This document shows, in pieces, positions 39,447-48,600 of a stretch of 64,000 nt of DNA; the first letter of the stretch is position 1; each line of letters starts with the position of its first letter. The position numbers and the translations under genes are program-made. The notes beneath the pieces were generated by a model, which worked only from the letters and a program-made list of their open reading frames with translations, was not told the DNA's origin and made no database searches. Origin of the DNA: Vibrio harveyi NBRC 15634 = ATCC 14126 = KCTC 12724 (lineage in GTDB: Bacteria; Pseudomonadota; Gammaproteobacteria; Enterobacterales; Vibrionaceae); NCBI RefSeq assembly GCF_001591145.1, contig NZ_BCUF01000017.1, positions 34,630 to 98,629 on the forward strand, in the 5' to 3' direction.

Positions 39447-40540
39447 TGCGCGTTCTCCAGTTGTTTTAAGATGTTCAAACGGTCACGAATAAATGCCTGA
39501 GACTGATTCGAAATACCCACTTTACCCAATGCTTGTTGATAAGCGGCAATAGCAGCAGAAAAATCCAATGCTCGCTCTTGCTGAATACCTAAACCAAGCC
39601 ACCAGCGCGCGTTGTCAGGTTCGCGCTGCGTCAGCAGTTGGTAGCTTTCTAGAGCAATTTGGTTTTGTTTTTGCTTTTGTGCCAAAGCGGCACGCATCGC
39701 TAGATAATCACGGCTTGGTGCAGGAGGCAGATGCACTAGAGGGCTCAGCGCCGCTTCTGGTTGATCTGCTTTCACCAATAACTTTGATAACGCTAAGCGA
39801 AGTGACTGGTTATTCGTATCTAGCGAGATACCAGCTTGTAGGATTTCGTAGGCTTTGCGCGTGTCACCTTTGCCAAAATATAATGCGGCTAGCTTTTGAC
39901 GAGCTTCAAGGTTCGTTGGTTGGTAACGAAGTGCTTCATTAAAAGATGACAATGCGGTTTTCATGTCATTCGCATCCATCGCTTTATCCGCACGTGCCAA
40001 CGCTTTTTCAGCTAACTCTTGATGGGTCAGTTCTACTTGCTCAATTCGCATCGAATGCTCTTGCTCAACATTCGATGAATTCGTCACATTATTGCTCAGA
40101 CTCGCCAACAACACTGGCTGCTCGACCGTGCTGCTCACCTCATTACGAGGAACATAATCATCCACCTCTGGCGTTGATTTCGCAGCAGATAATGCGACTT
40201 TTACCTTCGGTTTTTCAATTCGTTGCGTGTACACCACATCATTTAATTGTGGCGTTGTCTTATTGGTTGGAGATTGGCTTACTTCAACTACGGGCAAAGG
40301 TGGAACATTCTCCATATTAGTCGTTGAAGACGAAACTGTTGCAATCTCTTCAATAGGAGCGGGACCTTGAGATACCGCCCAACCACCGACAGCTAAGCTC
40401 AACGAAAAGCCCCCCACAAGCCATAGCCATGGTTTGCTTCGAGAAATACTCGGGATCTCTGCCTTGGTTAGTTCCGAAGGCGATTCTTTTTCAGCAAGTT
40501 CTGATAATGCTTTATTGATGGCACTCAAGGCTGACTCCAT
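39443..40540 (-). CDS. mshN: MSHA biogenesis protein MshN (TPR protein)
   Basis: A 365-residue protein. It has a cytoplasmic N-terminus, a membrane helix near 38-58 (WLWLVGGFSLSLAVGGWAVS), a Ser/Pro/Thr-rich periplasmic linker and C-terminal TPR repeats (about 170-355), such as ALSSFNEALRYQPTNLEARQ and AYEILQAGISLDTNNQSLR. It probably stabilises or docks the secretin complex, like PilF/TPR partners. I used the ATG at 40540, which lies within the end of mshM; the open frame also has a TTG two codons earlier. Confidence 0.9.
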   Translation of the reverse strand: MESALSAINKALSELAEKESPSELTKAEIPSISRSKPWLWLVGGFSLSLAVGGWAVSQGPAPIEEIATVSSSTTNMENVPPLPVVEVSQSPTNKTTPQLNDVVYTQRIEKPKVKVALSAAKSTPEVDDYVPRNEVSSTVEQPVLLASLSNNVTNSSNVEQEHSMRIEQVELTHQELAEKALARADKAMDANDMKTALSSFNEALRYQPTNLEARQKLAALYFGKGDTRKAYEILQAGISLDTNNQSLRLALSKLLVKADQPEAALSPLVHLPPAPSRDYLAMRAALAQKQKQNQIALESYQLLTQREPDNARWWLGLGIQQERALDFSAAIAAYQQALGKVGISNQSQAFIRDRLNILKQLENAQ

Positions 40541-41370
40541 CCCCAAAATACGGGAGATTTAAACTTAGGTTTACGTGCGTCAAAAGTGTCATGCATGGCA
40601 ACGTAAACATGATGATTTTTCAAAAGCGTACAACGGTCATTGAACGCAGTAAGTAAAGCTTTATGGCTGATCTGATTAATCAATCTCGGGATGCCCATCG
40701 CCGAGCGCCAAATGGCTTTCTTTTGTTCAATAGAGAAGATATGCGCCCCATTACCCGCTTTATCTAGACGATTGTTGATGTAGGCAACGCCCTCTTCGAT
40801 CGAGAGAGGACGCAGTTGGCAACTGAACGTAATGCGTTGACGAAATTGGCGCAATTCGTGAGTCTCTAATCGCTCATCTAATTCGGGCTGACCAAACAAT
40901 ACCAATTGAATCAACTTATCTTGTTCCGTTTCCAAGTTGCCAAACAAGCGCAAGGTTTCTAACGCTTCAGAAGACAGAGCTTGTGCTTCATCAACAATCA
41001 GTACCGTTTTTTTCCCTGACACGTGGACTTGGATCAGCCGCTCTTGGATCAGTGAAACGACTTTAAGTGGGTCAGTATCTTCAATCCCAAGCTCTCTGGC
41101 CACTGCAAACTGCAATTGCTCACCGCTTAGAACCGGATTTGGCAAATAAACTAATTCGACTTGTGATTCAATTTGCTCAATCAGTTTTCGGCACACCATG
41201 GTTTTACCCGTGCCCACTTCACCTGTTATTTTGATGACCCCTTCCCCCATTTTGACGGCTGCCATAATGGTCTGAATCGCCTCATAATGAGGTACCAGCC
41301 CCAGAAACATTTCTGTATTTGGGGTTAGTGAGAAAGGTTGAACTCGAAATCCAAAATGTGACAGGTACAT
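40525..41370 (-). CDS. mshM: MSHA biogenesis ATPase MshM (ExeA-like)
   Basis: A 281-residue AAA-type ATPase like ExeA/GspA, which help assemble secretins. The N-terminus MYLSHFGFRVQPFSLTPNT is typical, so I chose the ATG at 41370 over an open extension to 41415. Walker A GEVGTGKT is at about 52-59, and Walker B TVLIVDEAQAL near 123. The arginine-finger region is GIPRLINQISHKALL (about 230). No peptidoglycan-binding domain is fused, unlike ExeA. It overlaps mshN by 16 bases. Confidence 0.92.
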   Translation of the reverse strand: MYLSHFGFRVQPFSLTPNTEMFLGLVPHYEAIQTIMAAVKMGEGVIKITGEVGTGKTMVCRKLIEQIESQVELVYLPNPVLSGEQLQFAVARELGIEDTDPLKVVSLIQERLIQVHVSGKKTVLIVDEAQALSSEALETLRLFGNLETEQDKLIQLVLFGQPELDERLETHELRQFRQRITFSCQLRPLSIEEGVAYINNRLDKAGNGAHIFSIEQKKAIWRSAMGIPRLINQISHKALLTAFNDRCTLLKNHHVYVAMHDTFDARKPKFKSPVFWGWSQP

Positions 41371-41415
41371 ACTCGAATCACAACACCACGTTAAACAGAG
41401 ACTTCCTAACGCCAA

Positions 41416-43059
41416 TTACTCAGCGTCAGGAAACCACTCTTGCAGTAAATCACGTGAGCGCTCTAGCTCTTTCTGCCATGTATTTACGCCCACAACTGTT
41501 GGTTTCAAAAGAATGACGAGTTCTGTTTTCTGCGATACGTTATTGATAGTTCTGAACAAGTTACCAAGAGCAGGCACATCACCTAGGAACGGTACTTTTG
41601 ACACTTGCTCGATATTTTGCTGTTTCATCAAGCCGCCAATAACCACCACATCGCCATCTTTTGCGCGAATCACTGAGTCAGATTCTCGAATCGAGCTTTT
41701 TGCCAGCGGGAGTTGAACATTGTTGAAGTCACCACCAAGGTTTAGCTTCTTAATCTCTTCTTCCACTTCAATTACGGCAGGGTGAACATGCAGGAATACG
41801 TTACCTTTGTTGTCAATCTGTGGCGTAACATCTAGAGAGATCCCTGAGAAGAAAGGCGTCAACTCAACTTCAGGAACCGCATTAGAGTTTTCACCATTAC
41901 CCGCATTACTAGAAAGTTCGGTTACAAAGTACTCGTCGGTACCGACTTTAATAACTGATTTCTGGTTATTTGCTGCGGTAATACGTGGGCTAGAAAGCAC
42001 GTTCAAGTCGCCCTGCGTCGCCATAAAGTTCATCACGGCTGAGAAGTTACCATCACTGATGGTGATATTAGTTTGCCCACCTAAAAGTGAACCAATCGCA
42101 TCCAATGGAGGTAGACCACCTGTAGGACCTGGACGGTTGATAACTACGCTACCTGAATTACCAATAGAAGCAGTCATATTCGACCAGTTGATACCTTGCT
42201 GGTAACCATCACTTAGCGTCACCTCTAAAATCTTCGCTTCTAGGATAACTTGGCGCTGCATACGCTCCTGAGAAACGCCCAAGAACTCACGAACTTCACG
42301 AATTTCATCAGGGAAAGCACGTAAGGTGATCACACCCGCTTGTGGCGTAACAACAACACTTTGGCCTTGACCTGAGCCAATTAGGTTTGCAACGGCTTGT
42401 TGCAGCATCGGCCAAAAATCACTTTCGGTGATGGTTTCAATGCGTGTACCGCCAGTCGATGTGGTTGAGCTATCACCGTTGTTGTTATTTGAATCAGAAG
42501 AATCTGAATCGTCAGAACTGCCACCAGAGCTAGAAGTGCCCGCAGATGTCACAGAACCCGTCACGATACTGGTCAGTGAGCGGCCAGAACGTTTGAACTG
42601 AAGATAATCAACAGGAATGGTCACTGTGCGCATACCAGCAGGATAAACCTGAATCACTTTGCCTGATTTCACAACATCGTAGCCATACATGTCTTGTACA
42701 ACGTTGAGCACTTCATCTAGGGTGACGTCGGAAAGGTTAACGGTGATGTTGCCTTGCACTGCTGGGTGGATAGCCACACTGTATTCAGTTCCTTTCACCA
42801 AAGAGGCAAAGAAGCTACGAGCTTCTACTGCGTTCGCTTGGATTCTAAAACGCTTTAAAGTGCCTTGCTCTGAAGACACGCTAGTGTCTAAGTTCGGCAT
42901 AAGATCGGCTTCTACAGAAGAAGGGATCTCTTCTAGTGCACGGCTATTTGCTTCATTGATAGACTCATTAAGTGCTTGCTTCACTTCCACTGGGTCTCGG
43001 TGACCCATAGAACAACCCATTAAGGAAGCAACCACGATTCCTACAACTAATTTGCGCAT
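41416..43059 (-). CDS. mshL: MSHA pilus outer-membrane secretin MshL
   Basis: A 547-residue secretin lipoprotein. The signal peptide ends in the lipobox LMGC (Cys16). An N-domain with STN/secretin repeats (about 75-155, including GNITVNLSDVTLDEVLNVV) is followed by a Ser/Asp/Asn-rich low-complexity linker (about 170-205), then the secretin barrel with GGLMKQQNIEQVSKVPFLGD near 480. It forms the outer-membrane pore for the pilus. It lies between mshK and mshM on the same strand. Confidence 0.96.
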   Translation of the reverse strand: MRKLVVGIVVASLMGCSMGHRDPVEVKQALNESINEANSRALEEIPSSVEADLMPNLDTSVSSEQGTLKRFRIQANAVEARSFFASLVKGTEYSVAIHPAVQGNITVNLSDVTLDEVLNVVQDMYGYDVVKSGKVIQVYPAGMRTVTIPVDYLQFKRSGRSLTSIVTGSVTSAGTSSSGGSSDDSDSSDSNNNNGDSSTTSTGGTRIETITESDFWPMLQQAVANLIGSGQGQSVVVTPQAGVITLRAFPDEIREVREFLGVSQERMQRQVILEAKILEVTLSDGYQQGINWSNMTASIGNSGSVVINRPGPTGGLPPLDAIGSLLGGQTNITISDGNFSAVMNFMATQGDLNVLSSPRITAANNQKSVIKVGTDEYFVTELSSNAGNGENSNAVPEVELTPFFSGISLDVTPQIDNKGNVFLHVHPAVIEVEEEIKKLNLGGDFNNVQLPLAKSSIRESDSVIRAKDGDVVVIGGLMKQQNIEQVSKVPFLGDVPALGNLFRTINNVSQKTELVILLKPTVVGVNTWQKELERSRDLLQEWFPDAE

Positions 43060-43079
43060 ATCTGATCAGGCTCTGGTTA

Positions 43080-43409
43080 TTATTTTTTTACGTTTAAACC
43101 AAAAAGCTCTAGTTTCCACTGACGGTCACCACGCTTTAAAGTTACAAATTCACTGTTGATACTGGCTACACGGTAGCCATTGAGTTTCGCTCCCGGCTCA
43201 ACAATACGGTTATTCAAAATCGCCACGCATTGAGTATTTGGTTTACATACAATACTGTTCAGTGTTGGCAAGCGATATTGTTTTGCTTTTGGCTTTTTTT
43301 GCTCTGTGACTGGCTTTTGCCAGCCTAATGGTGCTGTTGGGTCTTGGCTTGCCCAGCTATGACCAGCAACAACTGTCAGCATTAGGGAGATTATGATTTG
43401 CTTAACCAC
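43080..43409 (-). CDS. mshK: MSHA biogenesis protein MshK
   Basis: A 109-residue periplasmic protein with a signal peptide (VKQIIISLMLTVVAGHSWA), equivalent in position to PilP. The segment DPTAPLGW after the signal and NSIVCKPNTQCVAILNNRIV with two cysteines are visible. The start is GTG with a clear GAGGAG seven bases upstream; it overlaps the end of mshJ by eight bases. It probably links the inner-membrane MshIJ proteins with the secretin. Confidence 0.9.
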   Translation of the reverse strand: MVKQIIISLMLTVVAGHSWASQDPTAPLGWQKPVTEQKKPKAKQYRLPTLNSIVCKPNTQCVAILNNRIVEPGAKLNGYRVASINSEFVTLKRGDRQWKLELFGLNVKK

Positions 43410-44052
43410 CGATAAACTCCTCTCGTGAACCTAAGGTGTAAACTTCCAGTACAAGTTTTGCTTTTGGATATTCTTCCACGTTATAGCTAAAGCTTCGCCA
43501 GTAGTAACTCGCTGGTAAACCTTCTAATTTCGTCAGATAGTTAGCAATTGAAAAGTAATCGCCAGTCAGCTCCATGCGCACAGGGTGTACGTAATAACCC
43601 GAGTATTGCGACGCTTCTTTGTCTTCTGTAATTGGTTCAGCAGGTAAAGTTTGTAGAGATACCAAATGAATACCACTTTGCTGCTCTAAGACACTCTCTA
43701 ACAAACTTGCCATTTGCGAAGGAGTAATCAAATGTTCGATGATCTCTGAAAGTTGCATTGAAAGGTGTTGGCTTTCCATAAGCAATTGAGAGATAGCTTG
43801 ATCAATTTCCGCGTTCGGATCTTTTTTCAACTGCGCTTGAATACGTAAGATCTCGATTTCTGTCTGTTGATTCGTCTGTTTTAAGTTACGTAGCTGCTTA
43901 TCGTTACTCGTAACCTCATTCAGTTTTGGCTCCAAGACCAAAGTGAAAAGCAACATCACTACCGTCACTAAACCACACAGTGCGATGAGTACTTTTTCAC
44001 GCCCGCTCATTTCATCGAAGCGCTCTTCTAACGAGGACCAAAACTCATTCAT
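43402..44052 (-). CDS. mshJ: MSHA biogenesis protein MshJ (PilO-like)
   Basis: A 216-residue bitopic inner-membrane protein with helix 21-40 (VLIALCGLVTVVMLLFTLVL), a coiled-coil stretch (about 45-105) and a C-terminal ferredoxin-like domain, the layout of PilO. The conserved ending is YYWRSFSYNVEEYPKAKLVL. It overlaps mshI by four bases (ATGA) and mshK by eight. Confidence 0.9.
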   Translation of the reverse strand: MNEFWSSLEERFDEMSGREKVLIALCGLVTVVMLLFTLVLEPKLNEVTSNDKQLRNLKQTNQQTEIEILRIQAQLKKDPNAEIDQAISQLLMESQHLSMQLSEIIEHLITPSQMASLLESVLEQQSGIHLVSLQTLPAEPITEDKEASQYSGYYVHPVRMELTGDYFSIANYLTKLEGLPASYYWRSFSYNVEEYPKAKLVLEVYTLGSREEFIGG

Positions 44053-45497
44053 TTCTCTTTGTCTCCGCGCGTCTTCAATTCAAAGGTCACGATGTTGTCT
44101 TCATTACGTCCGATTTTTACGTCATCAAACGTGCGCCCTACAAGGCTAATTTCATTTTTAAACTGGCTTACCCAATTCGGAACTGCGCTTGGCGATCTCG
44201 CCAAACCTTGGAGATCTAAAGTCGATGCATCAATACGAATTGCAGACAAAGAAATATTGTTGCTGCCCAACTTGGCTAAAGCCTGCATTACGCCAGAGTA
44301 GCCTGTACGTTGTGAATCATCGTACTTACCAACGGCTTTTAATGAGTCACGCTTCGCTTTTACTTCACGCTCTAAACGCGCTTTGGCCGCGATCTTATTG
44401 GTGTCTGGCTGGTGCTTACGTAATTTGGCTTGTTGGTGTTGAAGTTCTGACTTCATGATATCGCCCTTGCTTTTCACAATCGCAATTTCATCTTCTACAC
44501 CTTGGCTTTGCCAAGTCACATAACCGTAAGAAACAAAGATCAACGCAGCCGCAACACCCCAAGAAATAGCAACGTTTTTGAGGGTTAATAAATTCTTCTT
44601 CGGTTTAAGGAAGTCTGGATAAAGATTGACACGTCGCTCACTGGACGTAGCTAACGCCGTATCTGCCAATACATGACCAGATAGTTCGTGTTCTTCAGTA
44701 AGCAGCGGAGAGACTTTGGTGCTTAAGCGGTAGTTAAGCGATTCCACCAGTTCTTGTTCATCTTCATCGTCACAACACACCTTCAGTTGGTGCAACTGAA
44801 CATGACGCAGTTGAGAAGAGAGGTAATCGATTGAACGCTGTAGCTCTAGCGACAAGCTATCCATTTGCAAGTCACTCGAAGGTACGCCCGTTAGTGGTGG
44901 CGTTACACTGCGAATAGAACGGTGGAAAGCGATAGTATGATCAACGAATGCGCTGATACGGAAGTGTCCGCGTGCGCTGCGTTGTAGCAATAAGAAATTA
45001 CCAAGTTCACCTGAGGTATCACCCCAGATGTCATCCTCAGGAATAATCGCTTCAAGGCTCAGTTGAACTCGACTCGCAAGCAGTACAATCTTATCGAGAA
45101 TTTTGCGAGAAAGAACATAAGCTTGGACTTTATTCGAGTTTGGTAGCTCTACTGCATCGGCAATAATGTCAATAGCACGCTCTGATATCAGCTCTTTTAA
45201 CAAAAACGGCAACGCCGATGGCCACTCATTGCGAGGCATAGCAGGCTTGTCGATTTGGTACATCTGATAGTAGTTGTGAGCTAACACAACCGTTAACGAA
45301 TCATAAGAGCTTGCAGCTACACTTAATGCCTGTTCACAGGCACGTTCCCAATTTGATTCTGAGATCTCAAATTTAGATGGTCGGCTGCTTTTCGTCGGTG
45401 ATGATAAATAAACTGCGTCTGGCTGAATAACCAAAAAGCAAGTGCGACCACCGACCGATGATCGCTTGAGCTTGTCGAGTACTGCTTTAAAATCCAT
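44049..45497 (-). CDS. mshI: MSHA biogenesis protein MshI (PilM/PilN-like)
   Basis: A 482-residue protein. The cytoplasmic actin-like part resembles PilM (about 1-290). A membrane helix is at about 307-327 (NVAISWGVAAALIFVSYGYV), followed by a periplasmic coiled coil and PilN-like domain. It thus combines PilM and PilN roles in one chain. The gene begins 11 bases after mshH and overlaps mshJ. It is probably the inner-membrane anchor of the alignment complex. Confidence 0.9.
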   Translation of the reverse strand: MDFKAVLDKLKRSSVGGRTCFLVIQPDAVYLSSPTKSSRPSKFEISESNWERACEQALSVAASSYDSLTVVLAHNYYQMYQIDKPAMPRNEWPSALPFLLKELISERAIDIIADAVELPNSNKVQAYVLSRKILDKIVLLASRVQLSLEAIIPEDDIWGDTSGELGNFLLLQRSARGHFRISAFVDHTIAFHRSIRSVTPPLTGVPSSDLQMDSLSLELQRSIDYLSSQLRHVQLHQLKVCCDDEDEQELVESLNYRLSTKVSPLLTEEHELSGHVLADTALATSSERRVNLYPDFLKPKKNLLTLKNVAISWGVAAALIFVSYGYVTWQSQGVEDEIAIVKSKGDIMKSELQHQQAKLRKHQPDTNKIAAKARLEREVKAKRDSLKAVGKYDDSQRTGYSGVMQALAKLGSNNISLSAIRIDASTLDLQGLARSPSAVPNWVSQFKNEISLVGRTFDDVKIGRNEDNIVTFELKTRGDKEK

Positions 45498-45508
45498 GAT
45501 TATTATCT

Positions 45509-47518
45509 TTATTTTTTTCGCCAGCGATTTCTTCGTCCCAGTTTAACTTGGGATTCAGATTGAGAAGTCGGCGCCGGTGTAGAACGAGGAAGGTACTGCT
45601 CTTCAGAAGAGAAGTAACGCCCTTGCCCACCGTGAACACCCAACTCATTAAGCGTGTTCAACTCGTGCTTATTCTCAATACCCACTGCTATTATTTTTGT
45701 TTTGCTGTTTGCGGCCGCACCCAACATACTGCGAACAAACAACTGGTTTTCATGTCTCTGATCGATCTTTGTTACCAAGCTGCGATGAAGCTTGAGATAA
45801 CGAATGTCTACTTCTTTTAAGTAATGCGTGCTGACAATGGTACGTCCGGCCTGCCCAATCATTACGTAGCATTCTAAACCGGACAGCATTTTAGCGACTG
45901 GTCGCATAAAGTCTAAGTGTCTTACAAATTGTGCTTCCACAAACTCAAAAATGAGACACTTTCTTTGCTCCCGTGACAATTGTAAGAGTTCATCACGGAA
46001 CCACTTGAAATATTCTCGCTGCCCAAAAGGCACAACATGAAGATTAAGTACATATTGCTTAGAGCTATCAAAGTTGTGTTTAAAGTCTTTTAAGAATGTA
46101 CCAATAACGGCGCGATCCATTTGCGCTTCATAGCCGACTTGACGAACGGCAGAAATAAAACGAGAAGCTTTAACAATGCCATTTTCCGGATCGCGAATCC
46201 GACATGTTAACTCTTCGTGCAATGGTTTTTTATGCGCCACATCACTTATTGAATAGGCTGATTGTGCGTAGAGTATCACATTTTCAGACGTGAGTGCTGT
46301 GTCAAATAGCGTACGCCATCTCACACTGCCTCGTGCTTCTTCATCATGATTCCACTTTTTAAAACGGCTCCAATTATTGTTGTTCTGCAATTGGGCACTA
46401 CGCAATGCGGTTTCTGCTTCATCAATGATTTGGCTATGACGCTCTCCTTCTTTGTACATGGTGATTCCGATATGACACCAGTTATCAGAATCCAATGGAT
46501 AAGGAGGATGGAGTTTTTCTAATTGGCGAATACATTGAGACGCCAAATTTGCGACATCTTTCGCTGCTTGGTGAGGTAAGAAAAGCGCAAAGTCAGCATC
46601 GTAGTAACGAGAAAATACGACATCGGGATAACGTTGAACTAAATTGGACAGTAAACTACCAATCTCAACGATAAATTCATCGCAAGTTTGTTTGTCCTGT
46701 TCTTCTTCTACAGATTTCCAATCTTGAACTCGTATCAGCATCACTGCGCCACGAGCCCCACTTTCTAACAGCGCCGATTCAAGCTTACTATCAAACAAAA
46801 CTCGGTTTGCTGTACCAGTTAACTTATCGAGGAAAGTTTGAGTACGAATAAAGGTATCAAAGCGACTGCGCTCTTGGCGGGCATCTTGCAGCTCTTCAAT
46901 TAATACATCCAATGCTTCGCTTGCCGTGTATGGCCATTCTCGCTCATCACCTTTCGCGTATTGCTCAACCCGCCCAGCTAAGATCATACGACCGCGCTCT
47001 TCGAGCATTTCAGAGCCAGCAAGTTGTTCTTTGAGCCATGCAACACCACGCATCAAGCAGAAGATGATCAAGATGACCGCGAGCGTAATCGACCACAAAG
47101 CTTGCATTGAATAGCCGTAGCCTAAATAAGGAGGAATAGCCTTAAAGTAGATGACATAGTCTTGGTTGTGAGTGAGCTGAAACTCATGCTCAAACAACAT
47201 GGAACTGTCTATCTTGTGGGAGGTGTCTTTGAAGCGGTATACGACGGCGTTATTCGTCGAGAGCGTCATCTCAACAATGTTACTTGCCTGTAGCATCTTT
47301 GGCATCCAACGCTGCATGGAATATGCTGCGTCAGGGTCTTCCATCTCTTTATCAACCACTTCAACGATCCCTTCCAAATAATGGTTGAGATACTCTTGCC
47401 CTAGTCGCTTAAAAGAGAGGGTGCCGCCGACAAACAAGATAAACATTGCGCAAATGACGATCATGGTGACAAAAGCCACCAGCCGCGTGCTTAGCTTAAG
47501 AGTTGGGGTATACCTCAT
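45509..47518 (-). CDS. mshH: CsrD-like regulator MshH (degenerate GGDEF-EAL)
   Basis: A 669-residue membrane protein: two helices (about 11-33 and 135-155) around a periplasmic loop, a HAMP-like region, a GGDEF domain in which the signature reads DADF (YYDADFALFLPH), and an EAL domain in which EAL reads EEL and other metal ligands are missing. Both enzymatic activities are therefore expected to be lost. E. coli CsrD, its relative, acts with RNase E in decay of CsrB/C RNAs. I used the ATG at 47518, with AAGGA 11 bases upstream; an in-frame TTG at 47527 is less likely. Confidence 0.9.
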   Translation of the reverse strand: MRYTPTLKLSTRLVAFVTMIVICAMFILFVGGTLSFKRLGQEYLNHYLEGIVEVVDKEMEDPDAAYSMQRWMPKMLQASNIVEMTLSTNNAVVYRFKDTSHKIDSSMLFEHEFQLTHNQDYVIYFKAIPPYLGYGYSMQALWSITLAVILIIFCLMRGVAWLKEQLAGSEMLEERGRMILAGRVEQYAKGDEREWPYTASEALDVLIEELQDARQERSRFDTFIRTQTFLDKLTGTANRVLFDSKLESALLESGARGAVMLIRVQDWKSVEEEQDKQTCDEFIVEIGSLLSNLVQRYPDVVFSRYYDADFALFLPHQAAKDVANLASQCIRQLEKLHPPYPLDSDNWCHIGITMYKEGERHSQIIDEAETALRSAQLQNNNNWSRFKKWNHDEEARGSVRWRTLFDTALTSENVILYAQSAYSISDVAHKKPLHEELTCRIRDPENGIVKASRFISAVRQVGYEAQMDRAVIGTFLKDFKHNFDSSKQYVLNLHVVPFGQREYFKWFRDELLQLSREQRKCLIFEFVEAQFVRHLDFMRPVAKMLSGLECYVMIGQAGRTIVSTHYLKEVDIRYLKLHRSLVTKIDQRHENQLFVRSMLGAAANSKTKIIAVGIENKHELNTLNELGVHGGQGRYFSSEEQYLPRSTPAPTSQSESQVKLGRRNRWRKK

Positions 47519-47720
47519 GAATACCAAATTCCTTTTCTATTCATCATATACCTTGTTGAAATGTTTATACTTGATAAGCGTTCAGTAAACAATCGCATTC
47601 GTATGAATGTGAGAAGCTGAGGCGGAAAGAAACAAGGCATCATTCGATATTTGAGAGTTGCTGCCTTTTTGTGGCGATACGGAAATAATGTGAACCACAA
47701 TGACAGAACATAACGGGAAT

Positions 47721-47748
47721 AAAAAAGCCGCGAAATTCGCGGCCTTTT
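47721..47748 (-). terminator. Rho-independent terminator after ssb
   Basis: On the minus strand AAGGCCGCG-AATTT-CGCGGC is followed by TTTTTT, about 25 bases past the ssb stop. Confidence 0.88.
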
Positions 47749-47769
47749 AAATTCAATATCAATTAGATT

Positions 47770-48306
47770 TTAGAACGGGATATCGTCGTCAAAATCCATT
47801 GGCGGCTCGTTATATTGCGGCTGTTGTTGCTGCGGAGCCTGTTGTTGCTGTTGCTGAGGAGCGTTGTATTGCTGCTGTTGAGCCGGTTGTTGAGGTTGAC
47901 CCCAGCCGCCTTGTTGCTGTTGTTGACCGCCACCCATTGGAGCGCCACCTTGAGCACGACCGCCAAGCATTTGCATTACGCCATTGAAGCCTTGAACAAC
48001 CACTTCTGTTGAGTAGCGATCTTGACCACTTTGGTCTTGCCATTTACGAGTTTGAAGTTGACCTTCAACGTAAACTTGAGAACCTTTACGTAGGTACTCA
48101 CCCGCTACTTCAGCAAGCTTGCCGAATAACACAACACGGTGCCATTCTGTTTTTTCGCGCTGTTCGCCAGTCGCTTTATCACGCCATGACTCAGAAGTTG
48201 CAATCGTGATGTTTGCTACTGCACCGCCATTAGGCATGTAACGAATTTCAGGGTCGTTACCTAGATTCCCCACCAAAATAACTTTGTTAATTCCACGGCT
48301 GGCCAT
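47770..48306 (-). CDS. ssb: single-stranded DNA-binding protein SSB
   Basis: A 178-residue SSB. The OB-fold (about 1-112) starts [20 protein letters not shown] and includes [20 protein letters not shown] glutamine-rich linker (about 118-165) precedes the conserved acidic tip DFDDDIPF, which binds partner proteins. In E. coli ssb and uvrA are divergent; here qstR and galU lie between them. No CTG-N10-CAG LexA box was seen just upstream. Confidence 0.98.
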   Translation of the reverse strand: MASRGINKVILVGNLGNDPEIRYMPNGGAVANITIATSESWRDKATGEQREKTEWHRVVLFGKLAEVAGEYLRKGSQVYVEGQLQTRKWQDQSGQDRYSTEVVVQGFNGVMQMLGGRAQGGAPMGGGQQQQQGGWGQPQQPAQQQQYNAPQQQQQQAPQQQQPQYNEPPMDFDDDIPF

Positions 48307-48532
48307 GATGTGCTCCGTTTCACTCTGGATCTATATATAAAATTTTAGCGCATAAGAATACACGCTTTGGTGTTTTGATTAAAGCCTAATCCCATTGTGT
48401 TCTGAGATTAGAAATTGTGGAATCAAAATCTCACTCCAACCTCTAGGCGTAGCATTTTTGATTCGTTTTGCAGATATCGTTTCGCGAACCTTTGAATCTC
48501 AACGCATTTCCTCTCTAACGCTATGGCTCCAA

Positions 48533-48554
48533 ATTGTGATTGATGACACCGTAT
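48533..48554 (+). promoter_or_regulatory. CRP-like site upstream of qstR
   Basis: The sequence TTGTGATTGATGACACC has a perfect TGTGAT left half but a weak right half (ACACC in place of TCACA). It ends about 50 bases before the qstR GTG. V. cholerae qstR is known to need TfoX and HapR; TfoX acts with CRP at imperfect CRP-S sites, which fits. The assignment is tentative. Confidence 0.3.
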
Positions 48555-48600
48555 TTGCGTTTTTGACCTCATGGAACTTCACTCAAGGAGATTAGGGCGC

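Noticed and set aside
47799..48012. Several low-complexity ORFs overlapping ssb
   Set aside because: They come from the CAG/CAA repeats encoding the SSB glutamine-rich linker, read in other frames.
48395..48595. 66-codon ORF upstream of qstR
   Set aside because: No ribosome-binding site or recognisable protein; it overlaps likely regulatory DNA.
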